Origin: Mesorhizobium prunaredense
Lineage (GTDB): Bacteria > Pseudomonadota > Alphaproteobacteria > Rhizobiales > Rhizobiaceae
Assembly: GCF_900156895.1 (NCBI RefSeq)
Contig: NZ_FTPD01000023.1
Span: 289,000-352,999 of the forward strand
Reading direction: 5' to 3'
Length of the DNA: 64,000 nt
Positions 32,020 to 41,476 of the stretch are shown one piece after another. Made by a program: the position numbers and the translations under genes. How positions within the stretch are numbered: the first letter of the stretch is position 1; each line of letters begins with the position of its first letter. The notes under the pieces were generated by a model, which ran no database searches, was not told the origin of the DNA, and worked only from the letters and a program-made list of their open reading frames with translations.

Positions 32020-32748
32020 CTAATGCGCTGCCGCCGCGGCGGCGTCGCCGAGGTAGGCACTCATGACCTTTGGATCTTTGAGCAGGTTTGGCGCCGTGTC
32101 CTCTCCGACGATCCTTCCCGTCTCGATCAGGTATCCGCGATCGGCGGTCTTGAGGCTCAGCCGCGCGTTCTGCTCGACGAGCAGGATGCCGAAACCTTCG
32201 GCGGCGATGGTGGCCAGTGACTTGAACAGCTCCTTGGACAGCAGTGGCGACAGGCCGAGGGAGGGCTCGTCCAGCATCAGGATGTCCGGCTTCGACATCA
32301 GCGCCCTGCCGATCGCGACCATCTGCTGCTCCCCTCCCGACATCGTCTGCGCCAATTGGCGACGGCGTTCGGCGAGCCGGGGGAACAGCCCGTAGACAAA
32401 ATCAAGCATTTTGCCCGCGTCAGGCTTCGCGCGCCTGGCATGGCTTCCAAGCCGCAGGTTCTCCGCCACGGTGAGTTCGCCAAAGATGCCTCGGCCTTCC
32501 GGGACGAGCGCGATCCCCTCCTCCACCATCAGATGGGCGTCGAGTTTCGTGACATCCTTGCCGTTCATGACGATCCTCGTGCCGGCCTCCGTCCCGACGA
32601 GCCCGGCGACAGCGCCGAGGAAGCTGGACTTTCCCGCGCCGTTGGCACCCAGGATGACGCAGATCTCGCCTTTGGAAACGCGTGCGGAAACGCCTTCGAG
32701 CGCAACATGGCGTCCGTAGCGGACGCCGAGATTGGACACCTCAAGCAT
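32020..32748 (-). CDS. livF: Branched-chain-type ABC transporter ATP-binding protein (LivF-like)
   Basis: A 242-aa ATPase with MLEVSNLGVRYGRHVALEGV, Walker A GANGAGKSS, the LivF-typical region GIALVPEGRGIFGELTVAENL, signature MSGGEQQM and Walker B ILMLDEPS. It ends an operon for a HAAT-family importer. Its ATG overlaps the end of the livG-like gene by 8 bases. In this neighbourhood the cargo is more likely an aromatic or other organic acid than branched-chain amino acids. Confidence 0.9.
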   Translation of the reverse strand: MLEVSNLGVRYGRHVALEGVSARVSKGEICVILGANGAGKSSFLGAVAGLVGTEAGTRIVMNGKDVTKLDAHLMVEEGIALVPEGRGIFGELTVAENLRLGSHARRAKPDAGKMLDFVYGLFPRLAERRRQLAQTMSGGEQQMVAIGRALMSKPDILMLDEPSLGLSPLLSKELFKSLATIAAEGFGILLVEQNARLSLKTADRGYLIETGRIVGEDTAPNLLKDPKVMSAYLGDAAAAAAH

Positions 32749-33475
32749 CGTCGTCGTCCCCCAGATAGGCGCGGACAACCTCCGGGTCGGCCAGGACGCT
32801 GGCCGAGATGCCGTCGGCGATCTTCGCACCGGAATTCATGACGACGCAGCGTTGGCAAAGCGAGCGGATGGCATCCATCACATGCTCGACCATGATGATC
32901 GTCCGGCCCTGCGCACTGATCTCGCGGATGAGTTCCATGCCGATCCTGAGTTCGCTGGGGTTGAGGCCGGCGAGCCACTCATCGAGCAGCAGGACATGAG
33001 GGTTGCTCGCAAGGGCACGGGCGAGCTCTATTCTCTTCTGGTCGATATAGGTCATTGCCGCCACGGGAATCTCCTCGCGGCCCTTCAACCCGACCCGTGC
33101 CAGCAGTTCGCGGGCAAGCGTCAGTGCCTCGCCGCCCCAGAGCCTGTTGTGCCCGAAGACGGCGCCGGCGACGACATTCTCCACCGCGCTCATGGACGGC
33201 AGGACGCGTACCAGCTGGAAGGTCCGGGCAACCCCGATCCGGGCGATCTTGTGGGCTGCCAGTCCGGCGATGGGCTGTCCGGACAGGAGAATATTGCCCG
33301 ATGTCGGCGACAGCGCCCCCGATATGAGGTTGAGCATCGTGGTCTTGCCTGAACCGTTCGGGCCGATCAGTCCCAACAGCTCGCCCTGGGCGACCTCGAA
33401 ACTCACATCGTTGACGGCGACGAGGCCGCCGAAGGCCTTGCGCACCCTGTCGATGGCCAGCAAAGGAACGCTCAT
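32741..33475 (-). CDS. livG: Branched-chain-type ABC transporter ATP-binding protein (LivG-like)
   Basis: A 244-aa ATPase: Walker A GPNGSGKTT, the LivG-typical IARIGVARTFQLVRVLPSMS, and Walker B VLLLDEWLAGLNPSE, where Trp-Leu replaces Pro-Thr/Ala as often seen in this subfamily. The signature region is weak (TYIDQKRIELARALAS) and lacks a classical LSGGQ. The start overlaps the stop of the permease gene by 4 bases. Confidence 0.9.
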   Translation of the reverse strand: MSVPLLAIDRVRKAFGGLVAVNDVSFEVAQGELLGLIGPNGSGKTTMLNLISGALSPTSGNILLSGQPIAGLAAHKIARIGVARTFQLVRVLPSMSAVENVVAGAVFGHNRLWGGEALTLARELLARVGLKGREEIPVAAMTYIDQKRIELARALASNPHVLLLDEWLAGLNPSELRIGMELIREISAQGRTIIMVEHVMDAIRSLCQRCVVMNSGAKIADGISASVLADPEVVRAYLGDDDDA

Positions 33476-34440
33476 CTCCCCTCCTCCACGGTCGTTGCCA
33501 GCAAGCCCTGGTCGGTTGGGCGGCGACGACGGAACAGGCTTTCCAGCTGGCCCGTGACACCGTCGGGAAGCACATAGACGATCGCCAGGAAAGCGATGCC
33601 GACTATCACCGCCGTCTGGTTAGGGAAGTGGCCCGAAATGAAGTCCATCACCAGGGTGAAAGGGACGACGCCGACCAGGGGGCCCCACAGGCGGCGTGTC
33701 CCGCCGAGCAGAGCCATGATGACCACAAGGAAGGACGTCATCGGATTGAAGGCCGCGTCCGGCGTGATGTAGGAATAACGAGGCGCCATGATCGCGCCGG
33801 CCACGGCAATGAAGGCCCCCGAGACCGCGAACAGGATGATCCTGGCGCGAGCGGTGTCGACGCCGACATGGCGCGCCACGGCCTCGTCATTGCCGATGAT
33901 GCGCAACGCCAGGCCCAGCCGGGACCTGTTGATGAGCCACCCGGTCATGAACACGATCACCGTCAGCGCAAGCAGCATCCAGTAGAGATGCGCCTCGGTG
34001 AGATCGGTGAAGATGTACAGCCCGATCGTGCCGCCGAAATTGGTCTGCACCCAGGTCACGATCTGGCCCATGAGCTCGGCAAGGCCGAGCGTGAAGATCA
34101 CGAAATAGACGCCTGAGAGCCTGAGGGTCGCCAATCCGACCAATATGGCCAGCAAGGCACCGGCGGCGACCGCGATGAGGACGAGCGCCGGGAAAGGCAG
34201 GACGTCGATGAAGATCGCGACCGAATAGGTTCCGACGCCGAAGAAGGCGGCGCTCGCCAACGAGACCAGGTGCGTGGGCCCGGAAAAGAGCGCCCAGGCC
34301 GTGCATATGGCCGCATAGAGCATGATGTTCACGCTGACCGACAGCCAGAACCCCTCGGTGACCAAGGGAAGAAAGGCCAGCACAGCCGCGCCGGCAAGGC
34401 CGGCGCCAACAGCCAGAAGTTCATTGCGCGGAATATTCAT
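33472..34440 (-). CDS. livM: Branched-chain-type ABC transporter permease (LivM-like)
   Basis: A 322-aa permease with about nine membrane helices. The LivM signature is present: FSGPTHLVSLASAAFFGVGT, and the cytoplasmic coupling loop RSRLGLALRIIGNDEAVARH with its following GVDTARARIILFAVSGAFIAVAGA. The ATG at 34440 overlaps the livH stop by one base (TGATG). Confidence 0.9.
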   Translation of the reverse strand: MNIPRNELLAVGAGLAGAAVLAFLPLVTEGFWLSVSVNIMLYAAICTAWALFSGPTHLVSLASAAFFGVGTYSVAIFIDVLPFPALVLIAVAAGALLAILVGLATLRLSGVYFVIFTLGLAELMGQIVTWVQTNFGGTIGLYIFTDLTEAHLYWMLLALTVIVFMTGWLINRSRLGLALRIIGNDEAVARHVGVDTARARIILFAVSGAFIAVAGAIMAPRYSYITPDAAFNPMTSFLVVIMALLGGTRRLWGPLVGVVPFTLVMDFISGHFPNQTAVIVGIAFLAIVYVLPDGVTGQLESLFRRRRPTDQGLLATTVEEGR

Positions 34441-35306
34441 CACGCCGGCCGCTTTCCGAAGATGCCCTGCGGCCGGAACAGCAGAACGAGGATGAAAAGG
34501 GCGTAGTTGGCCGCCAGCGTCAGCCCCGGATCCAGCAGGCTGGCGACGAGCGTCTCGGTAAGGCCAAGCACGAGGGCGGCGAGAACCGCGCCACGAATGT
34601 CGCCGACACCGCCCATGATCACGATGATCAGCGCCTTCATGGTGAACAGCACGCCCATCGACGTGTTGAACGTGTAGAAGGTCGACAGCAGCGTGCCGGC
34701 GCAGGCCGTGATCGCGCCTCCCAGGGCAAAAGCGAAGGCCGCCGTCCGGCGCACATCGATCGCCACGAGCCGTGCGGCGCGCGGATCGACGGCGACGGCG
34801 CGAACGGCCGTGCCGCGGTCGGTGTGGTAGAGGAAGACGTAGAGAGCGGCGGCGATGACGGCCGCGGCGACACAGGCCACGACGCGGTTGAGGCCGAACG
34901 AGTCGCCCATGATCGAGAAGGGCCGGGCGAGGAACTCATAGTTGAAATAGGACCCGCCGAAGGCCTGCAGCATCAGCCCCTGGAACAAGAACAGCAGTCC
35001 GAAAGTCGCCAGGATCGAATCGACCTCGAGCATGCCGCGGTTCCTGGCCCGCTTCACCAGAGGCTGCATCAGCCAGGCATAGATCAGCCAGTTGATGACG
35101 AAAGCGCCGGGGCCGATCACCAGCAGGCCAAGAAGCGGATTGATGCCGTAGCCCGTATACAGCCAGAAGGTGACGAAGCACGCGGCGACGAGCGTCTCGC
35201 CATTGGCGAGGTTCATTATCCGCGCCACGCCGTACTGCAGCGTGAGCCCGAGGGCGATGAGCGTATAGGTGCCCCCAAGGAGCAGGCCTGTCAGCAGGAT
35301 GAGCAT
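34440..35306 (-). CDS. livH: Branched-chain-type ABC transporter permease (LivH-like)
   Basis: A 288-aa permease with the LivH opening LLLGGTYTLIALGLTLQYGV and ARIMNLANGETLVAACF, eight or so helices, and the conserved loop AVRAVAVDPRAARLVAIDV followed by GVGDIRGAVLAALVLGLTET. It pairs with the LivM-like subunit to form the channel. It lies 61 bases downstream of the binding-protein gene. Confidence 0.9.
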   Translation of the reverse strand: MLILLTGLLLGGTYTLIALGLTLQYGVARIMNLANGETLVAACFVTFWLYTGYGINPLLGLLVIGPGAFVINWLIYAWLMQPLVKRARNRGMLEVDSILATFGLLFLFQGLMLQAFGGSYFNYEFLARPFSIMGDSFGLNRVVACVAAAVIAAALYVFLYHTDRGTAVRAVAVDPRAARLVAIDVRRTAAFAFALGGAITACAGTLLSTFYTFNTSMGVLFTMKALIIVIMGGVGDIRGAVLAALVLGLTETLVASLLDPGLTLAANYALFILVLLFRPQGIFGKRPA

Positions 35307-35367
35307 TGGTATTCTCGCGGTGAGGGTCTGGCGCCACGAGGACGCCGAGGCCCCTGGGAGGATCGGA

Positions 35368-36576
35368 TCAGTTGCTGGGCCAGACGGGCTTGATCACTGG
35401 CTGCTGCGCGCCCTGGAGGTTCCCGGTCGCCCTGACGCCATGAACGACGCCATCGCTCCACTGGCCCACCGTCCAATTGTTGTTGTTGATGTTATTGTCG
35501 AAGTGGACATCGCCGATGACGGTCTTGAAGGTGCCCGACTGGATTTCCTTGTTGAGCGCTTCCTTATCCAGGCTGCCGACGTGCTCGACGGCCTGTTGCA
35601 GGATCTCCAGGCTGGCATAGGCCACCGGGCTCGCCCACCAATCGGCTTCCTGGCCCGTCACCTCGAGGTGCTCCTTGCGATAGGCCTGGAAGACGGGATC
35701 GCTGGCATTGACACCGCCCATGATCAGGACCCCGTTGGCAGCGGCGCCAAGGCGTTTTCCGTAGGCGTCGAGATTGCCGCCGACGCTGACGAAGAACGCC
35801 TTGACGTTGAACTTCTGCAACTGCGCCTGCTCGGTGAGAGCGAAGCTGTCCGGCGGGTAGGAGTAGGCGACGAAGGCGTCGGGGTTCGCCGCCTTGGCGC
35901 TTGCTATCACGGGAGCGACGTCCTGGTTGCCGAGCGGATAGGAGCTTTCGTAGACGATATCGAAACCGGCCTGCTTGAGCGCCGGCTTGCCGGTCTTGAT
36001 CATCTCGAGGCCGAAGGCATCGGAGACGTTGACCACCGCGACCCGATTGCCGATCTTGCCGGCGTCGCGCAGATCCTTGAGCGTGCCGACGATACCGTCG
36101 GCGATGCCCTGTGCCGGGCCGAGCAGCCAGAACGTGTTCGGCCAACGCTTGACGAATTGGTCGAGATCGTTGGCATTGCCGGTGGAGACGATCTGCGGGT
36201 AGCCATATTTCGCGATCAGCGGGGCGGTCGCGAGATTGAGGCCTGTCGAATATGGCGGGATGATCAGGTCGACCTGGTCCTGGGTGGCGAGACGCTGGAT
36301 GTTCTTGACCGCCTCTTCCGGCGAAGACTTGTCGTCATACTCGACGATCTCGATCGGCCGCATCTGATCGCCGACCTTGAGGCCGCCGGCCTTGTTCACC
36401 TTCTCGGCCCACAGCTTGATGTTCGGCCAAAGCACACCTGACGCGCCGCCCGCGAGCGGCCCGGTCTTGGATGCGCTGACGCCGATCCTGACCGGGTCCT
36501 GCGCCATGGCGGCGCCGATTGTGCCGACCGCCAAGGCCGCCGAAAGCATGAGTACATTGAAACTGCGTCGCAACAT
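35368..36576 (-). CDS. Branched-chain-type ABC transporter substrate-binding protein (LivK-like)
   Basis: A 402-aa periplasmic binding protein starting MLRRSFNVLMLSAALAVGTI, a signal peptide cleaved near AAMAQ. It then has DPVRIGVSASKTGPLAGGAS, IVEYDDKSSPEEAVKNIQRL and VAVVNVSDAFGLEMIK, typical of family-6 (Peripla_BP_6) receptors. GGGAGGA precedes the ATG. It is the first gene of the importer operon. A palindrome of the proposed TetR regulon lies 240 bases upstream. Ligand unknown; aromatic acids are common for this family in catabolic clusters. Confidence 0.9.
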   Translation of the reverse strand: MLRRSFNVLMLSAALAVGTIGAAMAQDPVRIGVSASKTGPLAGGASGVLWPNIKLWAEKVNKAGGLKVGDQMRPIEIVEYDDKSSPEEAVKNIQRLATQDQVDLIIPPYSTGLNLATAPLIAKYGYPQIVSTGNANDLDQFVKRWPNTFWLLGPAQGIADGIVGTLKDLRDAGKIGNRVAVVNVSDAFGLEMIKTGKPALKQAGFDIVYESSYPLGNQDVAPVIASAKAANPDAFVAYSYPPDSFALTEQAQLQKFNVKAFFVSVGGNLDAYGKRLGAAANGVLIMGGVNASDPVFQAYRKEHLEVTGQEADWWASPVAYASLEILQQAVEHVGSLDKEALNKEIQSGTFKTVIGDVHFDNNINNNNWTVGQWSDGVVHGVRATGNLQGAQQPVIKPVWPSN

Positions 36577-36936
36577 CGATTCCTCCCAGTTCTGGTTGCA
36601 GTGGGCGCTCCCCCGCCTCGCGGCTCGCGAGAACGAGTTGTTCGCCCGATCCTCCCTAGCGAATTGCTTAGGCCATTTTCCTCCGATTATCCATCTAATT
36701 TCGTAATATCTACTATTTTCGTTATTTTTCTTGAATGACGATATTCCTCGCCGGACCCGATTGGCCGGAGCACGAGGCTGCGCCCGTCCAAAACCGCTTC
36801 CGCCTCGCATCATTAAGATACAATATGGTATTCAGATACTAGTAAGAATGTCAATACCAAAAGTCTGCCGGTGCGTCCCTGCTCCCTGCTTATCCGTCAG
36901 GCGACGCGGAAACGCGGGGTTTGCCGGACCGGGCCT
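36577..36936. other. Promoter region of the importer operon
   Basis: No gene. The region is AT-rich at 36690-36730 (TTTCGTAATATCTACTATTT and following) and carries the palindrome at 36817-36832. It should hold the promoter of the liv-like operon. Confidence 0.5.
36817..36832. promoter_or_regulatory. Palindromic operator candidate upstream of importer operon
   Basis: GATACAATATGGTATT fits the GATAC-N6-GTATC pattern with one mismatch in the last base. A second half-site GATAC follows directly at 36835-36839. Confidence 0.5.
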
Positions 36937-38196
36937 TCATTTCGAGCTCGCCAGGGCCTCGAGCGCCAGCACCGGGTCCGCTACCTGAGCGGGGTCGGGG
37001 CTGGCCGACGCGGCAAGCAGGCGCTTTCCGATCAGATAGTCGCGCGGTGCATTCAGCCCGTCGACGGCGACGAACTGCCCCTGGCGGTAGTACCAGTGCG
37101 ACCGTCCTGGGCCCGCCCCGTGCCTGACAACCACCGTATCGCCCGGCCTGGACAGGCCGGCGATCTGCAGCTTGAGATCGAACTGATCCGACCAGAACCA
37201 TGGCTTCGGCTTGTAGGGCTCGCGCGCCCCCATGATGTTGCGGGCGACCAGGTCGGCGCTGTCGATGGCGTTGCCGACGCTCTCCATCCGCAGCCCTCCT
37301 CCCGGCAAGGAGAAGTTGGCGCAGTCGCCGGCGGCCCAGATGAACGGGTCGTCCGTGCGCCCGTACGCGTCGACGGCCATGCCGTTGTCGACGACAAGGC
37401 CTGCCTCAGCCGCCAGCGCCGTTTGCGGCATGCCGCCGATTCCCGCCACGACGACGTCGGCGGCGATGATCGTGCCGTCGTCGAGCTTTGCACCGGCCAC
37501 GTGGTCAGTGCCCAACAACTCGTCCACCGCCTTGCCGAGATGGAACGTCACGCCCCTGGACCGGTGAAGGTCTTCGACAGCCCTCGCCGTTTCCGCCGAG
37601 GCCACCCGCGCTAGCGGCCGATCGGCGGCCTCCACGACATCCACTGTCATGCCGAGCCCACGCGCGACGGCGGCGATCTCAAGGCCGATATACCCACCGC
37701 CGATGACAAGGAGCTTGCCTCGCCTTTTGAGCGCCGGCCGCAACGTATCGATGTCGGCGAGCGTACGGATCGTCAAGATACCCGTGAGGCCGCGCGAGAT
37801 CGCCTGCGGCAACTTCCGGGCGGTCGATCCGGTTGCGAGCACGAGACGGTCGTAGGCAAACATGCCGCCATCGGCGAGACATACGCGCCGCCGGCCGCGG
37901 TCGATGGATGCGACGCGCGTTCCCAGTCGCAACGCGATCCGGTTCTTTGCGTACCAGTCCTCCGCTTTCAGCTTCAACCGGCCCCGCTCGAGTTCGCCAA
38001 GAAGATAGGCCTTCGACAGCGGAGGACGTTGGTAGGGAGCATCGGCCTCGTCCCCGATCAGGGTGAGCGATCCCACAAAACCGTTCGCCCGCAGCTTCTC
38101 GGCCGTCGACAGGCCGGCCTGTCCGGCGCCGACGATCACGATGCTGCTTTCGTTGCCGGGTATGGCGGTGGCGGGATGGTCGACGTCGTGGGGCAT
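36937..38196 (-). CDS. FAD-dependent ferredoxin reductase for a cytochrome P450
   Basis: A 419-aa NADH-dependent reductase of the putidaredoxin/rhodocoxin reductase family. Near the N-terminus is IVIVGAGQAGLSTAEKLRAN (FAD), mid-protein VIGGGYIGLEIAAVARGLGM (NADH), and later the second FAD motif FIWAAGDCANF. It should pass electrons from NADH to the ferredoxin encoded upstream (38212-38529) and on to the P450. The ATG at 38196 is preferred to an in-frame TTG four codons earlier. It is the last gene of the P450 operon. Confidence 0.92.
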   Translation of the reverse strand: MPHDVDHPATAIPGNESSIVIVGAGQAGLSTAEKLRANGFVGSLTLIGDEADAPYQRPPLSKAYLLGELERGRLKLKAEDWYAKNRIALRLGTRVASIDRGRRRVCLADGGMFAYDRLVLATGSTARKLPQAISRGLTGILTIRTLADIDTLRPALKRRGKLLVIGGGYIGLEIAAVARGLGMTVDVVEAADRPLARVASAETARAVEDLHRSRGVTFHLGKAVDELLGTDHVAGAKLDDGTIIAADVVVAGIGGMPQTALAAEAGLVVDNGMAVDAYGRTDDPFIWAAGDCANFSLPGGGLRMESVGNAIDSADLVARNIMGAREPYKPKPWFWSDQFDLKLQIAGLSRPGDTVVVRHGAGPGRSHWYYRQGQFVAVDGLNAPRDYLIGKRLLAASASPDPAQVADPVLALEALASSK

Positions 38197-38211
38197 GGCC
38201 AGCCGCAACCG

Positions 38212-38529
38212 CTAGGCGGCCGGAATGCGGACGGAAACGTTGTCCAGCGCGTCGCTGACCCTGATCTGGCAGCTCAGCCGGCTTCCGGATTCGCGCGGCG
38301 CTTCGGCGAAGTCCAGCATGTCGTTTTCATGCTCGCTGATCGGCCCGAGCGCCACCATGATTTCCTCGGGAAGCACGACATGGCATGTGGCGCAGGCCGC
38401 CGAGCCGTTGCATTCGGCGATGATGCCCGGCACACTGTTTTCAAGTGCGGTTTCCATCAAGGTGCGGCCGTTCTCGGCCTCAAGGGCGAGTTCCGCGCCG
38501 TCGGCGAGGAGGAACTTGATCTTCGGCAT
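38212..38529 (-). CDS. 2Fe-2S ferredoxin (putidaredoxin type)
   Basis: A 105-aa ferredoxin starting MPKIKFLLADGAELALEAEN. Cluster ligands are in AECNGSAACATCHVV (Cys-x5-Cys-x2-Cys) with the fourth Cys in RLSCQIRVSDALDN. The spacing is that of vertebrate/P450-type ferredoxins. GGGAGAG precedes the ATG. It lies between P450 and reductase genes and completes a three-component monooxygenase. Confidence 0.94.
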   Translation of the reverse strand: MPKIKFLLADGAELALEAENGRTLMETALENSVPGIIAECNGSAACATCHVVLPEEIMVALGPISEHENDMLDFAEAPRESGSRLSCQIRVSDALDNVSVRIPAA

Positions 38530-38540
38530 GAAACTCTCCC

Positions 38541-39722
38541 TCAAGCGTCCCAGATGACGGGCATATGCGTGGGGCCACGAAACACCCAGCCGCGGATGCG
38601 GACGCGGTCCGGATCCTTGAGCCGGAGATTGCGCAACCGCTCGAACACCGTCGGCACGGCGATCTGGCTCACCAGCGCGCGCGACACCCATGTGCCGGCG
38701 CAGAAATGCGATCCGGCGCCGAACGCCAGGTGCGACTTCTTCTCCCGGAACACATCGAATTTCTCCGGATCGCTGAAACGGCTGTCGTCGTGGTTGGCGG
38801 CGCCGACGCATAGACCGACCTGCTCGCCCTTGCGGACCAGCGTCCCCGAGATCTCGACGTCACGGGTCAGGCGGCGCGGATACATGCCGATCGGCGAAAT
38901 CCAGCGCACCGCTTCCTCGAAGGCCTGTCCCCAGAGCGAAGGCTCGGCGCGAATGCGCGTGAGCTGGTCCGGGTTCTGCAGCAGGCCAAGGATCAGCGTA
39001 AGGATCGAGTCGCGGGTCTCGTTCAGCCCGCCCCCGATTGCGACCTTGATGTTGGCGTAGATCTGCTCGACCGTCTGCGGAGGATCGGCCTGGAGCATCG
39101 AAGACAGCATCGAAGGATTTGGATTGTCCCGATGATGGGGAAGCATCCTGTCGACGGCGCTCTCGACGCCGCTGGCTGCCTCCTTCGCCTTGCGAGCGAT
39201 CTCCGGGTTATGCGAGTAGTTGCCGGAACCGTCGATCAGCGACTGCGACCACAGTGCCATTGTGCGCCAGTCGACGCCGTCGAAACCCAATATGTCGGCC
39301 AGTGCGCGTGCCGCGATCGGCGCGGCGAGTTCCTCGAAAAGTTCGGCCTCGCCCCTGTGCTCGATCTGCGAAATAACGTCGTCGCAAATGGCCCGCATGG
39401 GGTCGGCCCAGCACCGCTTGACGACACCAGGCCGCAGGCTCGGATCCATCGCTGCCCTTTCGCGGGCATGATCGTCGCCGTCCTTGCGCATCAAATTCGG
39501 CCCGATCACAGTGTTCAGCAGCGACTGCGGATTGGTGGAGGAAAACGTCTCGGGGTCGCGTTCGATGGCCATAATGTCGTCGAAGCGCGTGACCATCATG
39601 ATGTTGGCCGCCTCGACCTTGACGACCGGCCCGAGGTCGCGGACGCGCTTGAAGACCGGATACGGGTTGGCAAGCAGGTCTTCGAACGCAACGTCGTCGA
39701 CCACTTTCACGGCTTCGCTCAT
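38541..39722 (-). CDS. Cytochrome P450 monooxygenase
   Basis: A soluble bacterial P450 of 393 aa. It shows the oxygen-activation helix GGGLNETRDS, the K-helix ExxR as EEAVRW, and the heme ligand loop FGAGSHFCAGTWVSRALV (Cys in HFCAG). In this loop Trp-Val replaces the usual Leu-Ala before the Arg. It uses the ferredoxin and reductase encoded downstream. The substrate is unknown. Neighbouring formaldehyde-removal and ring-cleavage genes make an aromatic O-demethylase or hydroxylase plausible. GGAGGAAATC precedes the ATG; a divergent LysR gene probably controls it. Confidence 0.93.
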   Translation of the reverse strand: MSEAVKVVDDVAFEDLLANPYPVFKRVRDLGPVVKVEAANIMMVTRFDDIMAIERDPETFSSTNPQSLLNTVIGPNLMRKDGDDHARERAAMDPSLRPGVVKRCWADPMRAICDDVISQIEHRGEAELFEELAAPIAARALADILGFDGVDWRTMALWSQSLIDGSGNYSHNPEIARKAKEAASGVESAVDRMLPHHRDNPNPSMLSSMLQADPPQTVEQIYANIKVAIGGGLNETRDSILTLILGLLQNPDQLTRIRAEPSLWGQAFEEAVRWISPIGMYPRRLTRDVEISGTLVRKGEQVGLCVGAANHDDSRFSDPEKFDVFREKKSHLAFGAGSHFCAGTWVSRALVSQIAVPTVFERLRNLRLKDPDRVRIRGWVFRGPTHMPVIWDA

Positions 39723-39823
39723 GATTTCCTCCTGTCGGGGAACGGCGTACGAAATCGACGTGTATTTAGCAATGCGATGAGTTAGATAGATGTCATCGAA
39801 AATTTGCATGGAGGAGGATAGCA

Positions 39824-40780
39824 ATGCTGCCCGACGAGCTTGCCAGTGTGGACCTCGCGGCCTTGCAGACGCTTGTTGCTGTCCAGGACCGCGCCTCGTT
39901 TTCCGACGCCTCCCAGCTTCTCGGCGTTAACCAGTCCACCATAAGCTACGCCATCAAGAGGCTGCGAAAGGCCTTCAATGATCCGCTGTTTGTCCGCCAG
40001 GGCAATTCGATCGTGGCAACCGATAAGGGCGAACAGCTGGCCCAGCAGGCACGCGGCATCCTTGAGCAGATGGCGGCGCTTTCTTCGCCGTCGGGTTTTG
40101 ACCCAGCCACGGCCGAAGGAAGCGTAACGGTGTCCTGCAACCATCATGAGCGGATGTTTCTCATTCCGGACTTTCTGCGGCGTGCGCAGAAGGAGGCGCC
40201 GCAGGCGACGATCCACATTTTCGAGTCCGCCGTCGACGGCAAGCAGCAGCTGAAGGAGAACACCTGCGATATCGTGCTTGGCCCGGTCTCGATTCTCGGG
40301 GACATCTACTACCGCAGGAAGATGTTTTCGGATCACTATGCTTGCGTCATGGACCCGGCGCACGAACTCACGCGCGGAGCACTGACGCTTGAGCGCTATT
40401 GCGCTTCGCGGCATGTCGCGGTCACCCATAACGGGCGCTGGGAGGCTCTCTATTTCGCCGCGCTGCTCGCCAGGGGCATCGAGTTGGAGCCGGACGTCAC
40501 CGTCTCCAGCCATGACATACTGGAACGCCTGATACCGGCCTCCGAATTGGTGGCGACGATTCCGTATCGACTGGCGCGTCGCCTTTCGGACAGGCTCGCT
40601 TTGCGCCCGTTCCCGATGGACGTCTTCATCCAGGTCGACATGTACTGGACCGAGCGCACGCACCACTCCGGCCTGCACCGCTGGGCCCGCCAGATCCTGG
40701 CCGAGGTCGCCGAGGAGAATCTCGGCGACGGGGACCCGCCCACGGCAAGACGAGATGATCGCCTGACGGGCGGACAGTAA
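39824..40780 (+). CDS. LysR family transcriptional regulator
   Basis: A 318-aa LysR regulator. The winged-helix is LAALQTLVAVQDRASFSDAS with SQLLGVNQSTISYAIKRLRKAF, close to NodD-like forms. The effector domain has VSCNHHERMFLIPDFLRRAQ. GGAGGAGG precedes the ATG. It is transcribed away from the P450 operon across a 101-bp shared region, the usual arrangement for a LysR activator of the neighbouring catabolic operon. Confidence 0.92.
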   Translation: MLPDELASVDLAALQTLVAVQDRASFSDASQLLGVNQSTISYAIKRLRKAFNDPLFVRQGNSIVATDKGEQLAQQARGILEQMAALSSPSGFDPATAEGSVTVSCNHHERMFLIPDFLRRAQKEAPQATIHIFESAVDGKQQLKENTCDIVLGPVSILGDIYYRRKMFSDHYACVMDPAHELTRGALTLERYCASRHVAVTHNGRWEALYFAALLARGIELEPDVTVSSHDILERLIPASELVATIPYRLARRLSDRLALRPFPMDVFIQVDMYWTERTHHSGLHRWARQILAEVAEENLGDGDPPTARRDDRLTGGQ

Positions 40781-40872
40781 GCCTGGGCAGACGAAGCCGG
40801 TGCCGCGCAAGCGGAGCGCACTTTACCAGCCAGACCAAGCTGGATGGACGATCCGCCCGGGAGTGACAACAC

Positions 40873-41415
40873 TTACACCGTGGTCGCCCCGAGCATGACG
40901 ACCGAGATCGTCACCGGCTCGGCGAAGGGATTGCGCCAGGCATGGCGCGCGCCCTGCTGCACCACCGTATCGCCCTGTGCCAGTTCGACGGTCTTGCCGT
41001 CGTCAAGCTCGAGGACAAGCCGGCCCTTGACGACGGTCACGTAGTCGACCGTCGGCGACTGGTGCATGCCGGGATTGTCCATCTCGAAGAGTTCGGCGAT
41101 GCCGGGCGCGGCCTTCAGGTGCTCCGGACCCGCCAGTTCGGGCTTCCAGTCGGGCGACATCATCACGCTGTCCGGCGGAAAGGTGATTATCCAGAACACC
41201 GAACCTCCGACCGAAGCGAGCATCGTGCTTTCGTTCGCCATCGGGTCGGCACCGTCCCGTTTGGCCAGATCCGGCGTCCCGTCGATCTTCCACTGCGGGG
41301 ACGAAACCAAACCGGGCGTGTGCTGCAGCGCCATCTCGCGCGGCGAAGAGCCGTCGCTGATGAATACCGATTTTCCTGCTGCGTTCTTTCCGGTGACAAC
41401 GCGGCGAATGTTCAT
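40873..41415 (-). CDS. Cupin-domain protein
   Basis: A 180-aa protein starting MNIRRVVTGKNAAGKSVFIS. The C-terminal half is a cupin barrel: MHQSPTVDYVTVVKGRLVLE with ELDDGKTVELAQGDTVVQQGARHAWRNPF. The second metal motif His is present (ARHAW). The first cupin motif has only one His (MHQSPTVD), so metal binding is uncertain. GGGAGGATC precedes the ATG. Two regulatory palindromes lie 25-58 bases upstream. Role in the pathway unknown; small cupins can be isomerases, dioxygenases or sensors. Confidence 0.85.
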   Translation of the reverse strand: MNIRRVVTGKNAAGKSVFISDGSSPREMALQHTPGLVSSPQWKIDGTPDLAKRDGADPMANESTMLASVGGSVFWIITFPPDSVMMSPDWKPELAGPEHLKAAPGIAELFEMDNPGMHQSPTVDYVTVVKGRLVLELDDGKTVELAQGDTVVQQGARHAWRNPFAEPVTISVVMLGATTV

Positions 41416-41439
41416 GTCTTGATCCTCCCAGATAACATG

Positions 41440-41473
41440 AATACCATTGGGTATCAGAATACCCATAAGTATG
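41440..41473. promoter_or_regulatory. Two tandem palindromic operator candidates upstream of the cupin gene
   Basis: AATACCATTGGGTATC (41440-41455) is an inverted repeat ATACC-N4-GGTAT, and AATACCCATAAGTATG (41458-41473) is a weaker copy two bases further on. The same family of sites precedes the TetR gene and other units of this block. Confidence 0.55.
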
Positions 41474-41476
41474 CAA